Assembly: GCA_028023455.1 (NCBI GenBank)
Contig: JAQFVV010006231.1
Location: 4,168,036 to 4,232,035, forward strand
Direction of reading: 5' to 3'
DNA from: Epiperipatus broadwayi
Taxonomy: Eukaryota; Onychophora; Udeonychophora; Euonychophora; Peripatidae
Length of the DNA: 64,000 nt
Part shown: positions 48,690-62,294 of the stretch, in pieces
Numbering within the stretch: position 1 is the first letter of the stretch
How the letters are laid out: each line of letters starts with the position of its first letter
Translations under genes and position numbers: made by a program
The notes under the pieces: generated by a model
What the model was told of the DNA's origin: nothing
Database searches by the model: none
Seen by the model: only the letters and a program-made list of their open reading frames with translations

Positions 48690-48949
48690 CAATTTTAAGA
48701 TTACTTTAAGCTAGACCAATATTAGAATCATAAATTGATACCTATAAAAGAAAGGTTTATACTAAATATAATTTATGAAGTAAGAACTATTATGAAATGT
48801 CTTTGGAAATACTATTCAGAAAAAAATTTAAAAATACACAACTACACAGAATGTCTTTAACTCTATAATAATAGTGTTTATAGAATCACCCACTCTTGCT
48901 AGCTATGAAAATTGCATCAAATTTCAATCTTTTTATACAACTTTTCATC
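48690..48949. other. AT-rich non-coding
   Basis: Nothing recognised. Confidence 0.6.
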
Positions 48950-49500
48950 AGTTAAAGTTACAATCCTGTATTCTGCCATCTTCTTATCCTATAGATTGAT
49001 AAATGACAACAAACAAATAAAGAAAGAAGTAGGAATGTGATATCCATTTTTTTTTGGGGGGGGGGGTAGCCTGAATTGTTTTGGGGCATCATTATTGTCT
49101 GCATAAAGGATGAATTTTTCAGAGGATTTTTTCTTGAAGAATTGAAAGCTTCATAGTAATAATTGTACAACTTTATGAAAGTATGCAAAGGTAATTTCCC
49201 TTCTAAAATGAATAAGTTGATATTATCATTATTACAGATGAATGCATGAGGTCTTTTTTTTTTCTCCATTCTACACTGGAATAAGCCAGCTCATATTTTT
49301 TTACATTTTTTATTTTTATTATAGAAGGCAGTTCATCTGTTTCCCAGTAAAAAATATCAACTAATAAGCTCGTGTTAATGTTCACAAAGCTAGAAAAAGC
49401 ATTAATTTTATCATTAATGAAATTGCAGTCCACATCAATATCAGAAATGCTGCATTTAATTTTTAAAAATTTAAATAGAGTCAGAATTATCTAATTCCTC
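48950..49500 (-). mobile_element. hAT transposase C-terminal remnant
   Basis: On the minus strand two overlapping frames (49433-49203 and 49269-48958) read INAFSSFVNINTSLLVDIFY and then WETDELPSIIKIKNVKKYEL and AYSSVEW. This is the W---LP-L-K-A-KYL--PASS--- pattern of the hAT C-terminal dimerisation domain. The frame shifts just after SSVE, where ERVFS-N would be expected. Sequence up to about 49980 may hold more of the transposase, but no motif is secure there. It is a dead fragment, of a hAT lineage distinct from the one at 33-35 kb. Confidence 0.45.
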
Positions 49501-51424
49501 TTTTAGTCCTCTTGAGAAGAAATAGTTTCCTTACTATGAAAGCTATTATCATTAATGTTCTATTTCAAAATAAAGGAAATAGTTTGCAAAACGATCGTTA
49601 AAATCTCTCCACTTTATGCTTATAGAATTGATTGCTGCAATTTTGTAGTAAGTTTATGGTTAATATTGTTTGAGGTGTGAATGAATTAATGTCAAATTAG
49701 ATTACTATAAAGTTGGAAAATTTCTAAGCTTTTATTTGACACGGTGACAAGCATGAATGAAATTTTGTGGATATGCAGATATACCCAGAAAAATAAGGAA
49801 TGTTGAACATTTGTTTATCAACACATTATTGAGATATGAAAAACCATTACTTTTGGTATTATCAATTATGTGGATGCTGATTATATATTAATCAAATTCT
49901 GCAATCAAAAACTTGTTTGGCTTTTATCTTTCTATAATGCAAGATTCTTCAATCAGACTACTTTCTTGAGCTCAAAGTAACTGCAATTTCATTTGAGAAT
50001 GTTCTTTATGGTAAACATGAATAAATTACAGAATTAACTTTAAGAGAAATTGATATAGAATTGTTGTTTTTATGATACTTTTGGATACTTTTATTTAAAT
50101 TATATACATGAGAAAGAAACTTTTTAATATTGGCAAAATTTTCTTCTTTTTAGTTTTTAACATTTACAGTACTTTGACGAATAGGTTAATACTTTTATTA
50201 ATTTTTTTCAATAATATGAATAATATTGATGTTGTATGGTAAAATATTGAATGATGAATAAAAAATAATATTAAATATCTGCATAAGCTGGTGTGTAATG
50301 TTAAGCTTTGTGTGTATATAAATGATTAATTTTTTAGACTGCCATAACTATGACATAGGTTAAAATCCTTAGTGATACTTTGAAATGTTTTCAGATAGCT
50401 GAATAATCTTCCGAACAAATTTAGAATATTTAAGATAACTTACCTATAACGCGGATACCCATTCAGTATTAGTCAGAAAATGGTAATTGAGTTATTTTTA
50501 GCTCAAAACTAATGTAAATCTCAACAAGTGAATGCATATACACACATAGATTTGCAAGTAATATATAATGAAATAAAATTAAAAAATGTGGGTTCTCTCT
50601 ATGTATATGTTTGTATACACGCTCGTGTTTTGTACATTTGTAAATATAGCAATGTCTAAAATATTTGTATTTTAAATAAAGAATTGATTCAATTGTTAGT
50701 TATATTTTATTTATAGTTAGTATCAGATATCTTGAGTTGATAGAAAAGGAATTAAATCAATATGCTGCAGTAAATTCATATCCATTTAAAAATAAATAAA
50801 TGGAAATTGCATTAACAAATCTTTTATATTCATTCTGATAAAAGAACATTATAGAAAAAAAAAAAAGGCAAATAAAAAAATGTTTCCTAGATCATTTACT
50901 ATGTAAATTGAAAGGCGAAAAAAGGAAAAGATTTCAACTAACGCTTCGAGATTGGATTTTGCAATTAAAACTAATATTTTTTTTAGCAATCAAAAAATAC
51001 AAGTCAGTAATTGAAATGAAGGAGTGTTAGTCTGAAGTCTGTCTTTAATGCAAATTATATCAATACTATTTTTTAAAAAAATTATTTACTTGGTAGTAAT
51101 TAAAAATGGATGGTGTTTAATTTAATCATATTCTCAATGGAAGATGTGCTTGCAAAGTATTGGAAATTAGAATCCTGGTGACTGTAAAGGTTTTCTAAAT
51201 TTCCTAATGGTTCAATGTATTTAAAATATAAAGATTGGATAATCGATCAAAACTTTTCATGATTAAAGTACCATTAATGGGTTTTAATGAATATGTTAAA
51301 ATGCAATATTTATGAAACGCAACAGCAAAACACAATAATTTAGAAACTTTTATATACTACAATAAGTTTATAATTTTATTTAATTAATAGTATTCTGTTA
51401 TTTATATTATTCATCAATATTATT
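49501..51424. other. AT-rich stretch, possibly more decayed hAT at its start
   Basis: Minus-strand fragments up to about 49980 may belong to the hAT remnant. Beyond that no gene is recognised. Confidence 0.45.
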
Positions 51425-52050
51425 TTCAACCATTGTCGACCCATTGCAGGATCTCTAGCCTCTCTTCTCCACATCACCTCAGCACACATCCTTATTTCAC
51501 CCATCCATCTCACATGTTGTCTCTTTTTAAGTCATTTACAATCTCTTGGAATTCTGTTTAAGATATCAATCATCCATCTATTATCATCCCTTCTAGCAAT
51601 ATGTTCAGCCTACCTCCACTTCAGTCTCTTAATTCTTTCAATGATGTCAGTAACCCAATTGTTCTTTACTCATTTTTCCATCTCTACTTGTTACTCCCTA
51701 ACAAGCATCTCTCCATACTTCATTGAGTGTTTTGAAGTCTCTGTATTGCCTTCTGTTAAGTGTCCAGGTTTCAGATTTATAAGTAAAAACTAGTAAAACA
51801 CATTTATTAAAACCTTTCTTTTCAAACACAATTTCCTTTTACTGTTATTTCTCCCAAAAGTACTCCAACCAAGTTTAATTCAATGATTAATAATATCCTT
51901 ATGTTTCCATCTGTACTAATAATCTGACCAAGGTGTTTGAAGTTTTTAACTTCTAACTCATCATTATCAATTTTTATTTTCTTCTTTTGAGAAAATCCAT
52001 TTGACATTACTTTTGTTTTTTTTTAACATTTACCTTCAGTCCTACTAAAT
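51425..52050 (-). mobile_element. LINE 3' fragment, copy 3 of the same family
   Basis: The minus strand reads KTKVMSNGFSQKKKIKID, then NDELEVKNFKHLGQIISTDG (as in VE-Y-YLGQ-IS-DG) in one open frame (52007-51822). Across frameshifts it continues with WSTFGRNNSKRKLCLKRKVL, ERIKRLKWRQAEHIARRDDN and RWMGEIRMCAEVMWRREARD (as in KWAGHIARR-DNRW and RW-D-IRK-AG--W---AQDR). These are the post-RT and C-terminal parts of the same LINE protein as at 28.7-30.1 kb. It is 5'-truncated near 52050, just upstream of KTKVM, and the 3' end lies near 51425. It is the best-preserved of the three copies in its coding sequence. Confidence 0.8.
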
Positions 52051-53243
52051 AATTATCAGTGGTAAAATAAGTTAAAATGGTATCTCTCACTATGTAATAT
52101 ATGTGCATTCACAAATACAATAATTTGAATTTTACTGACTTAATTTCTGTATTTCAAAAATAATTGTGTAATTATATAAATACATAAATTCTCACTTGTG
52201 TAATTTTAAAAAAGCTCAAATGATGCATATTTATACTATAATTCAAGATGTAATACTATACTATGTATAAATGTTAAATAGACATATCCATCTTATATAA
52301 TAATTATTAACACTTAAAATTAAAAGATTTTTTTTTTGATCACAAATCACACACAGCATGATATTTAAAAAAAAAAAAACCCAATAATTTTCTTGTCAGT
52401 GGTTTATACAGTTTAACAGAAAATAATGAATTTGATACCCTACTTTTAACGCTCAAATATCGTATGACCTCCTGAAAAATTATGTGTTTTTACATATTTA
52501 ACATCAATAATATGACTAAAGTTACAGATGAGAGGGATAATTCTTCTAAGGCATTTAATTGTGAATCTATCTAATTTACTGAAGATACTGCACTGCAAAC
52601 ACTTAATTGAGTTTATGATTTAGCTCTAAAATTGAGTGGTTAGAACAAATTATGCTTTAAAAATGGTAAACAATAGTAAATACCAATGATGATGATCAAG
52701 CATCAACTCTTATTTTAATGCTCTCTTATAGCTCCATTCATAGAAAGAATTTAACACATATGCAGATACAATAATAAAAAAATTTATTAAAAAAGGGCAA
52801 GAGGATGACCAATATTTTTAAAAAAATTTTGTTTGTTGGTATTTAAAAAATAATTTTAATTTTAAGCCAAAACTATTATGATATTATGATTTTTTTGAGT
52901 GTGTTTTATTTCACATTTGTTAAATTGGTTTTATTTTTACTACTTTTAACTATATTTATTATGAAAAAGATCAGTTTGCTTAATAGACAACAAAACTGGT
53001 TACTTTTTATATTGAGAAAAATGAGCATAAAGAAGGAAAATAAAATTAAACTGATTCTCAAGCATCACTTATACCTCAAAAATAAATAATTTTATAATTA
53101 AATAACAATTGTGGAGTTATTAATATTTTGAAAATAAATAAAATTGATTTAATAAGATAGAGCAAACATTGAAAATAATATGCAGACATTTTAAAACCAC
53201 TAAATTATCACATGATGATCATTTCCTATGCATACACACATTA
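52051..53243. other. AT-rich non-coding stretch
   Basis: No gene is recognised. A 67-codon open frame at 52886-53089 is a low-complexity chance frame. Confidence 0.6.
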
Positions 53244-53520
53244 TTAAAACAGTAGCTCACTCTCTAGATAGTAGTGATACCCAGTGCAAGCCATAGTAAT
53301 CAATGTATGCTGGATAATTGCATTAGATTCTAAGATCTAGGTGCAGTGCTCTCAGTTCCAAGGCTTGTCATTGAAGAAAGCTACAAGCTAGAAACTAATC
53401 TGGGGATATTGGATAAGTAGGCACTAGATAAGAATTTTATGCTCAAGCCTTCTAGAATCCATTGATTGCTATGGCTGGCACTAGATGGCACTATTGTATG
53501 GAGAGTTTTCTACTGTATAT
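53244..53520. mobile_element. Foldback MITE copy 2 (about 275 bp)
   Basis: This is the same family as 48304-48689. It shares GGATAATTGCATTAGATTCT-AGATCTA-GTGCAGTGCTCTCAG in the interior and CACTA-ATGGCACTATTGTATGGAGAGTTTT at the right end. Its own arms pair over about 60 bases (CCATAGTAATCAATG with CATTGATTGCTATGG). TTAA survives on the left; the right edge reads TATA. Confidence 0.75.
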
Positions 53521-55418
53521 CCAGGAATTTTGTGATTGTCCTACAAGAAAATTAAATGAAGCTTTAATTCTTAATTTTTTTTGTTTTATATCTTCTATTT
53601 ATTTTAATATATATATACATAAATATATTGCCTAAGAAAAAATGTATAATGTAGATAAAGTTTAATATGTCAATATTAAGCATTTAAATTTGTACAATGT
53701 ATTTTTTATCAGTAGTGTAGTTTCACTTCTGATTAACAGCATGTAGCGAAGATCTACTGTACATATAGATTAACAAGTATGCACCACCAAAGATAAATTA
53801 TAAAAAAGTAATGTGATGAGGCCCTTTTTTCCCTTCCAACATAGCAATAGAAAAGTCCCTCTACTTATGTTTTTTTTGTTACCATTGAGATTTATTCGAT
53901 TAAATGTAATGGTGCTGCCCTATTTGTTTTTATACAATGATAGGAAATGGAGGTGATTCAAAAGCTAGATATTTATGAAACTGAGTTAATATAAAATCAT
54001 ATATATTAATTTGGTCAACCGAATGGAATTATTATGCTCAATATGTTGCTTGTTTGAATATCACACAACCTTCTAAGCAATTAACCATAGTTTTTTATAG
54101 TGGTGTTGTTTATTTGAGGTTCTTTGTCCAGATTGGCATATGAAATTGTAGTCATTCAACTGATGGTATAGTTATGATTATTGTAGTAGAGGAATTTTTT
54201 TTCTAAAGTCCCTGCTATAAAATTTATTCATTTTCTCAACTACAAATTGAACTAGGAACTTTTGTTTGTTAAAAAACTATTTTATCAATTGCTCACTTAA
54301 TATGTATATTCTTTAGCTGATACTATAATTTTCAGTTTGCTAGCTTTTAAGAAGTCACAGTTATAAATCATTAAGTTTCATCCATATTTAATGATAAGAT
54401 ATTCAAGATTAAACTGGGTTAGAAATCATCTTGATATCTTTATATGTATTATTGTATTATTGCTGATGTGGAATAATGTATTATCCTGTTCTAAAAATGA
54501 ATATAATGATTACCATTCAGATAAAAAAATATTCTGTAAAATTTTATCTGCATATTGTCAAATTATGAATATATTAGAATTATCTTTCAGATGTTATATT
54601 TAAGAAGATTAATGGTATATGCAATGAGATCTATTACAGGAACAGTAGAAAACATTATAAATCAGATTTGTATTATTATTTTGTGATATGATTGATAATG
54701 GAAATAAGTTATAATTAAATTAGATATGTCAAATATAAAATGACTTGATCATAAGTTGCAAAAAAAAAAAGCAGCAGTAAATCAGTTATTTGTAATTGAG
54801 ATTGGCTGATTAATAAGTAATAGTTAACCAATTAATGAAAGAAAATAAACTTTTTCAAAAACAATAACATTCTCGTGGAGTTTGGTGAATAAAAACTATA
54901 GAGAGCAGAAAGAATATAGTGAAGTTTCCTAGAATATTTATCATTCTGATAAGTGACTAAGATTTTCTGCATACCTAAAACTATGATACTATATTACTAC
55001 AATTGAGTGTTGCAAATTAATTAATTTATTATAGTCATTTGTCTACTTCAAAATTACTTTTAAACAAGTTACTGACATTGATATTGGTAATGATAATAAT
55101 GTTAGTATTGTCTAAGTGCTGATTGCTTTCATGTGTTTACACTTGTCAAACGATCTAGCTTTGAGCATTATTAGTTTTATTATCTAAGTAATACATAGTT
55201 TTAGTGGAATTTGAAATTATAATTGATTATTTGTTAGTTTGCTTTTAGAACAGGTTATATTTGCCTTTACTCTTTAGTCAAGTTGCAATCGTTAGTGTTA
55301 TGGGACCATAGATAAAAGTGAGTGAGTATCCACTTTTATTTAAAAAGGGGATTGCCTTGACTATAGACTGAGATTGTTATTGATGTTATGTTGACTGCTT
55401 TCATGTATTTGATTTATG
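53521..55418. other. AT-rich non-coding stretch
   Basis: No gene or element is recognised. Confidence 0.6.
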
Positions 55419-55903
55419 TATATAGGGTATATGAGCACAGATTTTCACACGACCTACTACTCTCCACTCTATCTCATAACACTGATACACTTGAACACAT
55501 ATATGTCGAAAAGATGAATAATCACCAATAGTATTTCATGCTAAACCAGCAATCATCAGTCGGTCCAGATTGTCATCTCTACACATATATGCATTAAGTG
55601 CTCAGATATATATTAAGATTGCCAATCTTCATACTTTAATGGATAGGCTTCAATCCACTCCAATTCTTCAACCATCCATCCAATTGAAATCTGATGATGG
55701 AACGCTCAAAGGCTACCCTGAGGTTGTCACACCCATGTTGACCTAAAGTCAAACTGACCCCTCATGTACAGGACATAATCCATTTAATACATATTGATGA
55801 TTATTTATCTTTTCGACATATAAGTGTTCAAGTGTATCAGTGTTATGAGATAGAATGGAGAGTAGTGGGTCATGTGAAAGTCTGTGCACATATACCCTAT
55901 ATA
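55419..55903. mobile_element. Foldback element with arms over 100 bp (485 bp)
   Basis: TATATAGGGTATATGAGCAC... at the left is inverted at the right (...GTGCACATATACCCTATATA). The arms run about 110 bases, including GATACACTTGAACAC and TATGTCGAAAAGAT, with about nine mismatches in all. The interior (55540-55790) has higher GC and no long frame. Part of it recurs at 9040-9110. It is a non-autonomous DNA element of unknown superfamily. Confidence 0.85.
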
Positions 55904-57099
55904 TTACATATATTGATACAGGTATATAATAGCCCGTATTTCAGTTATTAATTTATGTATGTAAATATCAGTAGCTTCTAATTATTTTTTTTTATATATT
56001 ATAGTATTTTTTTTTTCTTTTTGAAAAAAGAAATATATTTTTTATATATAGTATTTACTCTTTTTTCGAAAAAAAAAACAATTGCAAAATATAATGAGGT
56101 TAGATCTTAGCATTTTTATGTAATAAACGTAAACATTTTTTTTTTAACCAATAAATAAAATTTTCTTTGTATTTAGTCAACTTTCATCTAGGAAGTATAG
56201 AAGTTCCTTAGATGATTAGATACTTTATATTTCATCAAACATTACTTCCTTTTAAAAAGATTTATTTAAATGTCCCTCAAATGAATAAAAAAAAAAAAAT
56301 GTTATAAGCAGTTTGCCTGGATTTTTTTAATTTTTGCTTGAATAACTAAGAAAGTAAAGATTAATAAGTGCAATTTATATTTATAGAATGTAAATTAAAA
56401 ATTTGATTTAATACTTTATTATTAGTAAGTAAATTTTAAATTGTTTTGAATTTCATTTTGTATAAATATATAAAATAATCAGTGTTTGGTGCTCACAAAT
56501 GAATAAGGACATTAGCCGAAATACTGAAAAGATTTTTAAAATGAAGATATGAACTGGCAATATTAATAGATTTTCTCAAGTTTATCTAAAGTAGGTCTAA
56601 AAGGTTAGGGATTAACTACTGAATTTTTATTTTTTTTCCGGTTCATTTGTAATTCCTGAAGTTTCTCCTAATTGTAAAGCGGAATGACAATTAATGGTTG
56701 TTGCTGTTATAGTCACATATGCATGCAGTGTGTGGTGGTGGTGGTTGTGGGAGAATAACCATTTTGTCATTTATTTTAAATAATTCGTGGAATTTACAAA
56801 AATGTATATATTTTTATAGTAATAAAAACGAATATATACATTCTATTCCCTATTTTTTTTTTTGTATGGGAATTTGTTTTCGATCAAAAGTAGTGTTATA
56901 TACTGTATATTAAGTTCATTATTTCTTTTACTCATATATGTGACCGTAATTGTTTGCTTATTCAAATAAAACAAGAGTAAAAGATAATATTTTGATACTT
57001 GCTTATTTAACAAAAATTGTATTGCTTTTTTTTTTTTACAAGGACCCACATCATTTCTAGTGAGCGCCTTATCTATAATCAAGATTAAGGGCGGAATAA
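55904..57099. other. AT-rich non-coding stretch
   Basis: T-runs and (GGT)n-like sequence near 56735. No gene is recognised. Confidence 0.6.
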
Positions 57100-58050
57100 T
57101 GCTATATAAGATTTAAAATAAAGTAAATCAGTCTCCATGTCAAAGGTATGACAACATTTTTGTTGCCAAAATAGCTTATATTTTGTGCCAAAATAGCATT
57201 ATTAGCAAACTTTAAGAAGCTGAAATATTTTTTAAAATTTTTAGATGTGTTTGATGGTAAAGGAGTTAATCTTTTAGTAACCATGCTGGGCACATATATT
57301 AACTTTTTTCACTTTGTCTTGTTTCTGAAAGACTTTAAAGAAAAAATGGCATGTTTTTTTCACTACTTCCCAGTATGTAGCATTGTGATTAAACAAAGAG
57401 TAGAAATCTTCTATATTTCCAAAAATATTATAATATCTAGGTTGATTTTTGCTGCAGCTATTTCTATACAATATGATAAATGCATTTCACAAAAAGAAAA
57501 TGTCACTTTTTTTTAATGCAGAACTTAATAATGCTGATTATTTTGCCAAGTTTAATAGCACCATTTCCCTAGTTTTGCAAACAGCAATGTTGGAGAAGTA
57601 TTTTGTTTTGTTTGCTAATAATTTTTATTAGTCGTTCATTAGAATGGAGATTATCCATTTAATGAATAAATATTTCTATAGTGTCATTTTCACTACCACT
57701 ACTCTCATGCAAGGTAGAGACTGGTTTCTATAAGCTTTTAATACCTTGTGGAGGGATGTAATCATTAACATATGGACATGTGAAAAAAATATACGAGCCC
57801 CAAAATTCACATTTCATTCTGAACCAATACTCATTATTTTGTTTGTTTGTTGGATTACTTTTTTTTCACAGTTGCAAGTATTTTTTCAGTTATTTTTTCT
57901 AGTAAATCAATATAAGTTTGCTTTTGGTTTTCTCTTCATCTCACTTAACTGGCCACCTCACTATACTGAGTTTCCCCTAATCTTGGGATTACATACTATA
58001 ATTATGTTAATCTCTTCTGTTTATAGAGACCATGTTTTTTTTATCTCAAT
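57100..58050 (-). mobile_element. hAT remnant, ZMYM1/DUF4371-like
   Basis: Minus-strand pieces follow the order of a ZMYM1-type hAT transposase. YIDLLEKITEKILATVKKK (near 57870-57925) matches the start of DUF4371 (LI-LL-E-I---I---IK-A-Y). Then comes a decayed NC-GQ-YD-A-NM region and FVKCIYHI in place of the VHC-SH-LNL motif. YYNIFGNIEDFYSLFNHNAT with YWEVVKK (57440-57350) matches FFG-I--LY-LF--S--RWE-LK. FSFLKFANNAILAQNISYF near 57220-57165 matches the later hydrophobic block. Several frameshifts are present. The 114-codon plus-strand frame at 57746-58090 lies antisense to this and is a shadow. Confidence 0.5.
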
Positions 58051-58585
58051 AATGATTTATTTCAGGCAACATTTTATTTATCATTTCTAGTATGGGAAAA
58101 ATGAATAAATGGAAGTTATTTTTTTAATGTAATTTACTAATAATTATTACAAACAATTATAATTAAACTACTCATCATTATTGTTTGACTGTTTTCTTTT
58201 ACCTTACTGACTTTAATTAGTTAGGTCAGGATCTTTTTGGTTACTGCTCACTTCAACATATTTTGAAAAGATTACAATATATCTACCACCCACCTAATAT
58301 AAAATTTGATAATATTCTTACAGAATATAATTTTATTCAAAAATAACATTGACAAGTAGTCATAGATTAAGATATAGGAAGTAATCAATACAAATTCAAA
58401 TATGAGCAATTGTACTTAGAGACATAAAATAAAATTTAAAACAGAAGTAATGCGAAAACAGAACTCACTATTATGTATATATTGTGCTAATTATAATAAC
58501 ATAAAAATAAGAAATAACTGCATATTTATTTAATAACTAATATACATAAATATATATTAATTCTAATATTCTCATGGATAAATGA
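58051..58585. other. AT-rich non-coding stretch
   Basis: No gene is recognised. It may include decayed 5' sequence of the hAT remnant. Confidence 0.5.
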
Positions 58586-58757
58586 ATTCCATGTAATAAA
58601 AATAGAATAGCTAAGTAGCTGACATTTCAGTACAATAACAAGTACTTTCCTCAGAGCTTCTTCTTTCTCAAATCGTAAGAGGATGTTCTGAGGAAAGTAC
58701 TTGTTATTATAGTGAAATGTCAGCTATTTAACTACTATATTTTTACTACATGGAAGC
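58586..58757. mobile_element. Hairpin MITE (about 170 bp)
   Basis: TTCCATGTAATAAAAATAGA... at the left pairs with the right arm ending ...TTTTTACTACATGGAA. The arms are about 68 bases with about ten mismatches, and contain GCTGACATTTCA and AACAAGTACTTTCCTCAGA. The loop is about 35 bases. Confidence 0.85.
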
Positions 58758-58849
58758 TCCCAGAAATAATATTATATATACAAAATATAAATGTGTAGTA
58801 GAAATTATTTTTAATGAGAGTTTTGTGCTTGATGTTGGTTAACTAAATA

Positions 58850-59560
58850 GTTTATGTTTGGTTTTAGTTTTGTAATAAATAATCAAAGATCTAACTCTTT
58901 CTTGTAAAATTCAAGCAGTTTTTCTCCTTAATCATAAGTTTCTTCACAATATTGAATCAAGTTGGAAAGGCTATCAGGAGTGAAAATATTTTATTCCATA
59001 AATATGCATACAACTTGGGATTTTTTTTATTTTGACACAGTTGTAGATATCATCCTTCATTAAAATTTATTTTACTCTCAGTGTCATATTTTAATTCAAA
59101 TAACTTTTCTTGCAACCTAATTATTCGCTCCAGATTGATGATATCTTAAAAATAGATTTTCAATTCAAGTTTGAATGTATGAAGATGACTACTATATGTT
59201 TCCAATCATTAACTGTAAGATTATCTTTGATTGATAACAACTTAGGAAACTGATTAATTGTATCATATTTTGTTGAAATAAATTTAATTTATTGATAAAT
59301 GGACAAATTACTTTTTTTGCATTCAATAAGACTCATAATTTTTCATTGGAGATGTAAAAATAATTTCATTTAATTTAGTAAATATATCAGCTAAATAAAA
59401 GAAATCATTTTTGTTCGTTTTTAATTTCTGCTACATATCAACTTCTTTGATATTTTCAAAAAACTCTAAGGTAATCACATATAATTCCACAAAACCTGAC
59501 AGTGCCCTCTCAATAATCAGCATACTTCTATATGAATAATTAATCAGACATATGATTTGT
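58850..59560 (-). mobile_element. hAT remnant, ZBED5/FAM200-like
   Basis: The minus strand reads LIIERALSGFVELYVITLEF (59520-59461), then FENIKEVDM, a stop, QKLKT and FYLADIFTKLNEI (about 59400-59362). The block F--LADIF-KLNE- is the signature central block of ZBED5/FAM200-type hAT proteins, usually followed by LQG---N----D-I--F--KL. Here that follows in a shifted frame, with FPKLLSIKDNLTVND as the FP-L block. The frame then decays toward 58850. Stops and shifts show it is inactive. Confidence 0.5.
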
Positions 59561-59599
59561 CATAAACTTCTCAAGTGTAAATAACTACAAAATAACATA

Positions 59600-60060
59600 T
59601 TTAAATTAAACATTACCCACAATTCCACTTACCTCACATACACCCTTAATATTAAAAGAACTCTTAAATAAGTTAATTGCTTCAGCATCATAAATTTTTA
59701 ATAATAAAGCTTCTTTAATTCTTTTTTTTATTTCATTCCTCTCAAAGAAGACAACATTAGCTTCATCAAAATTAATAATGTGACCTGTATCTTTTCCATG
59801 GATATATAAAAGAGAATTAAGATATTTATTTTTAATCCTACTTTTATGTATGTACCTTTGATTATGGCATTAATTCTTTTAAAAGTTGCTAATGATAAAT
59901 AGAATTTAGTAATGCCAAGTTTAATACATTTGATAAAAGAGAAAAAGATTAAATATTTTGATAAATTATTATAATAAATGCTTAATCTAGTCTTCAGCGT
60001 ATTAAATGATGGCTTAAAAAAAGATAACAGATATGTGAGCAAGCTTAGAAAAATTTTATG
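59600..60060 (-). mobile_element. Penelope-like element: second GIY-YIG fragment
   Basis: Minus-strand frames give KFYLSLATFKRINAIIKGTY (a decayed YIGET-R-L--RI--H), then HGKDTGHIINFDEANVVFFE and RNEIKKRIKEALLLKIYDAE. The H---TGH-I-F--A-V---E----RRIKEAL-I pattern is the C-terminal half of the GIY-YIG domain in Penelope-like retroelements. It corresponds to KLVCTERHDVKNKVKEA in the copy at 40 kb, but is clearly a different, older copy. No RT is recognised upstream. It is directly followed, same strand, by the ZBED5-like hAT remnant. Confidence 0.6.
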
Positions 60061-60709
60061 GCATTTATCATGTTGCTGACTTTAGATGAACAGAAATTAT
60101 TTGTTCTTTTAAAATTCTCTAAGATGCTCATTATTAATTCTTAATTTACTTTTTAACTCCTTAAGTATGTCAGATTATCATCAACATAAAGTCATAAAGG
60201 TCCTCTATGCTTACTCCTTCTGTTTATTAAATGGTTTACATACATATGTAGGCTAAATCAAGAGAGAATAAAGCTGCTTGCTTAATTATTGACATTTCTT
60301 TTTCTATTTGTTAAATAATTTATTATAATATGAACAAGAAAACTAGTACCTCTCATAATATTTACGTGAAGAAATACCAATTTACTAAATTAAACGCTGA
60401 TTTGCTTTAAATCTGAGAAGGCTATATGATTGTTTTTTGCCTCTGTTTTTTTTTCTTAATTTCAATGAGTTTTCCATAACTTCTCATTTTTATGACTTGG
60501 TGAAGCTGTTTAAATTCTTCACAAAAAGAAAAATCTTCTTGATAAATAGATATCTTTAATAGAATATAAACAAAAATAGTGTAGTTAATTTTAAAACTGG
60601 GCTTCTATCAAATAATATTGTTATTAACATTAGAAAACTGCAACAACCTAAATTTTTACATAAATTTGAAAGCAAACAAGATGTCAAAAAATAAATTAGT
60701 ATAATTTTT
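60061..60709. other. AT-rich non-coding stretch
   Basis: Possible further decayed element sequence; no motif is secure. Confidence 0.5.
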
Positions 60710-60932
60710 AATTCAAAATAAATACATACAAAATGTATATAGATAAAAACTTTATTTAACCCTAAAAGCATGATATGTTTAGCATGCTTTTGATTACCTG
60801 GCTAGTCATATTCATATCAATAGTTGTCCGAAGAGCTTGTGATATTTATCAAAGAATAAACAAGACAGGGAGTTTGTTAGGATTAAATAAAGCTTTTTTC
60901 TATATACATTTTGTATGTATTTATTTCAAATT
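60710..60932. repeat. Inverted repeat, 55-bp arms
   Basis: 60710-60765 and 60877-60932 are inverted complements (AATAAATACATACAAAATGT and ACATTTTGTATGTATTTATT) with few mismatches, about 110 bases apart. This makes short frames on the two strands read the same peptide (LLGLNK followed by IHFVCIYF). It is a MITE or foldback remnant, not two genes. Confidence 0.8.

Positions 60933-62294
<1,362 letters not shown>

Noticed and set aside
57746-58090. 114-codon plus-strand open frame with hydrophobic segments, like a small membrane protein
   Set aside because: It lies antisense to hAT-like minus-strand motifs. The hydrophobicity follows from T-rich codons.
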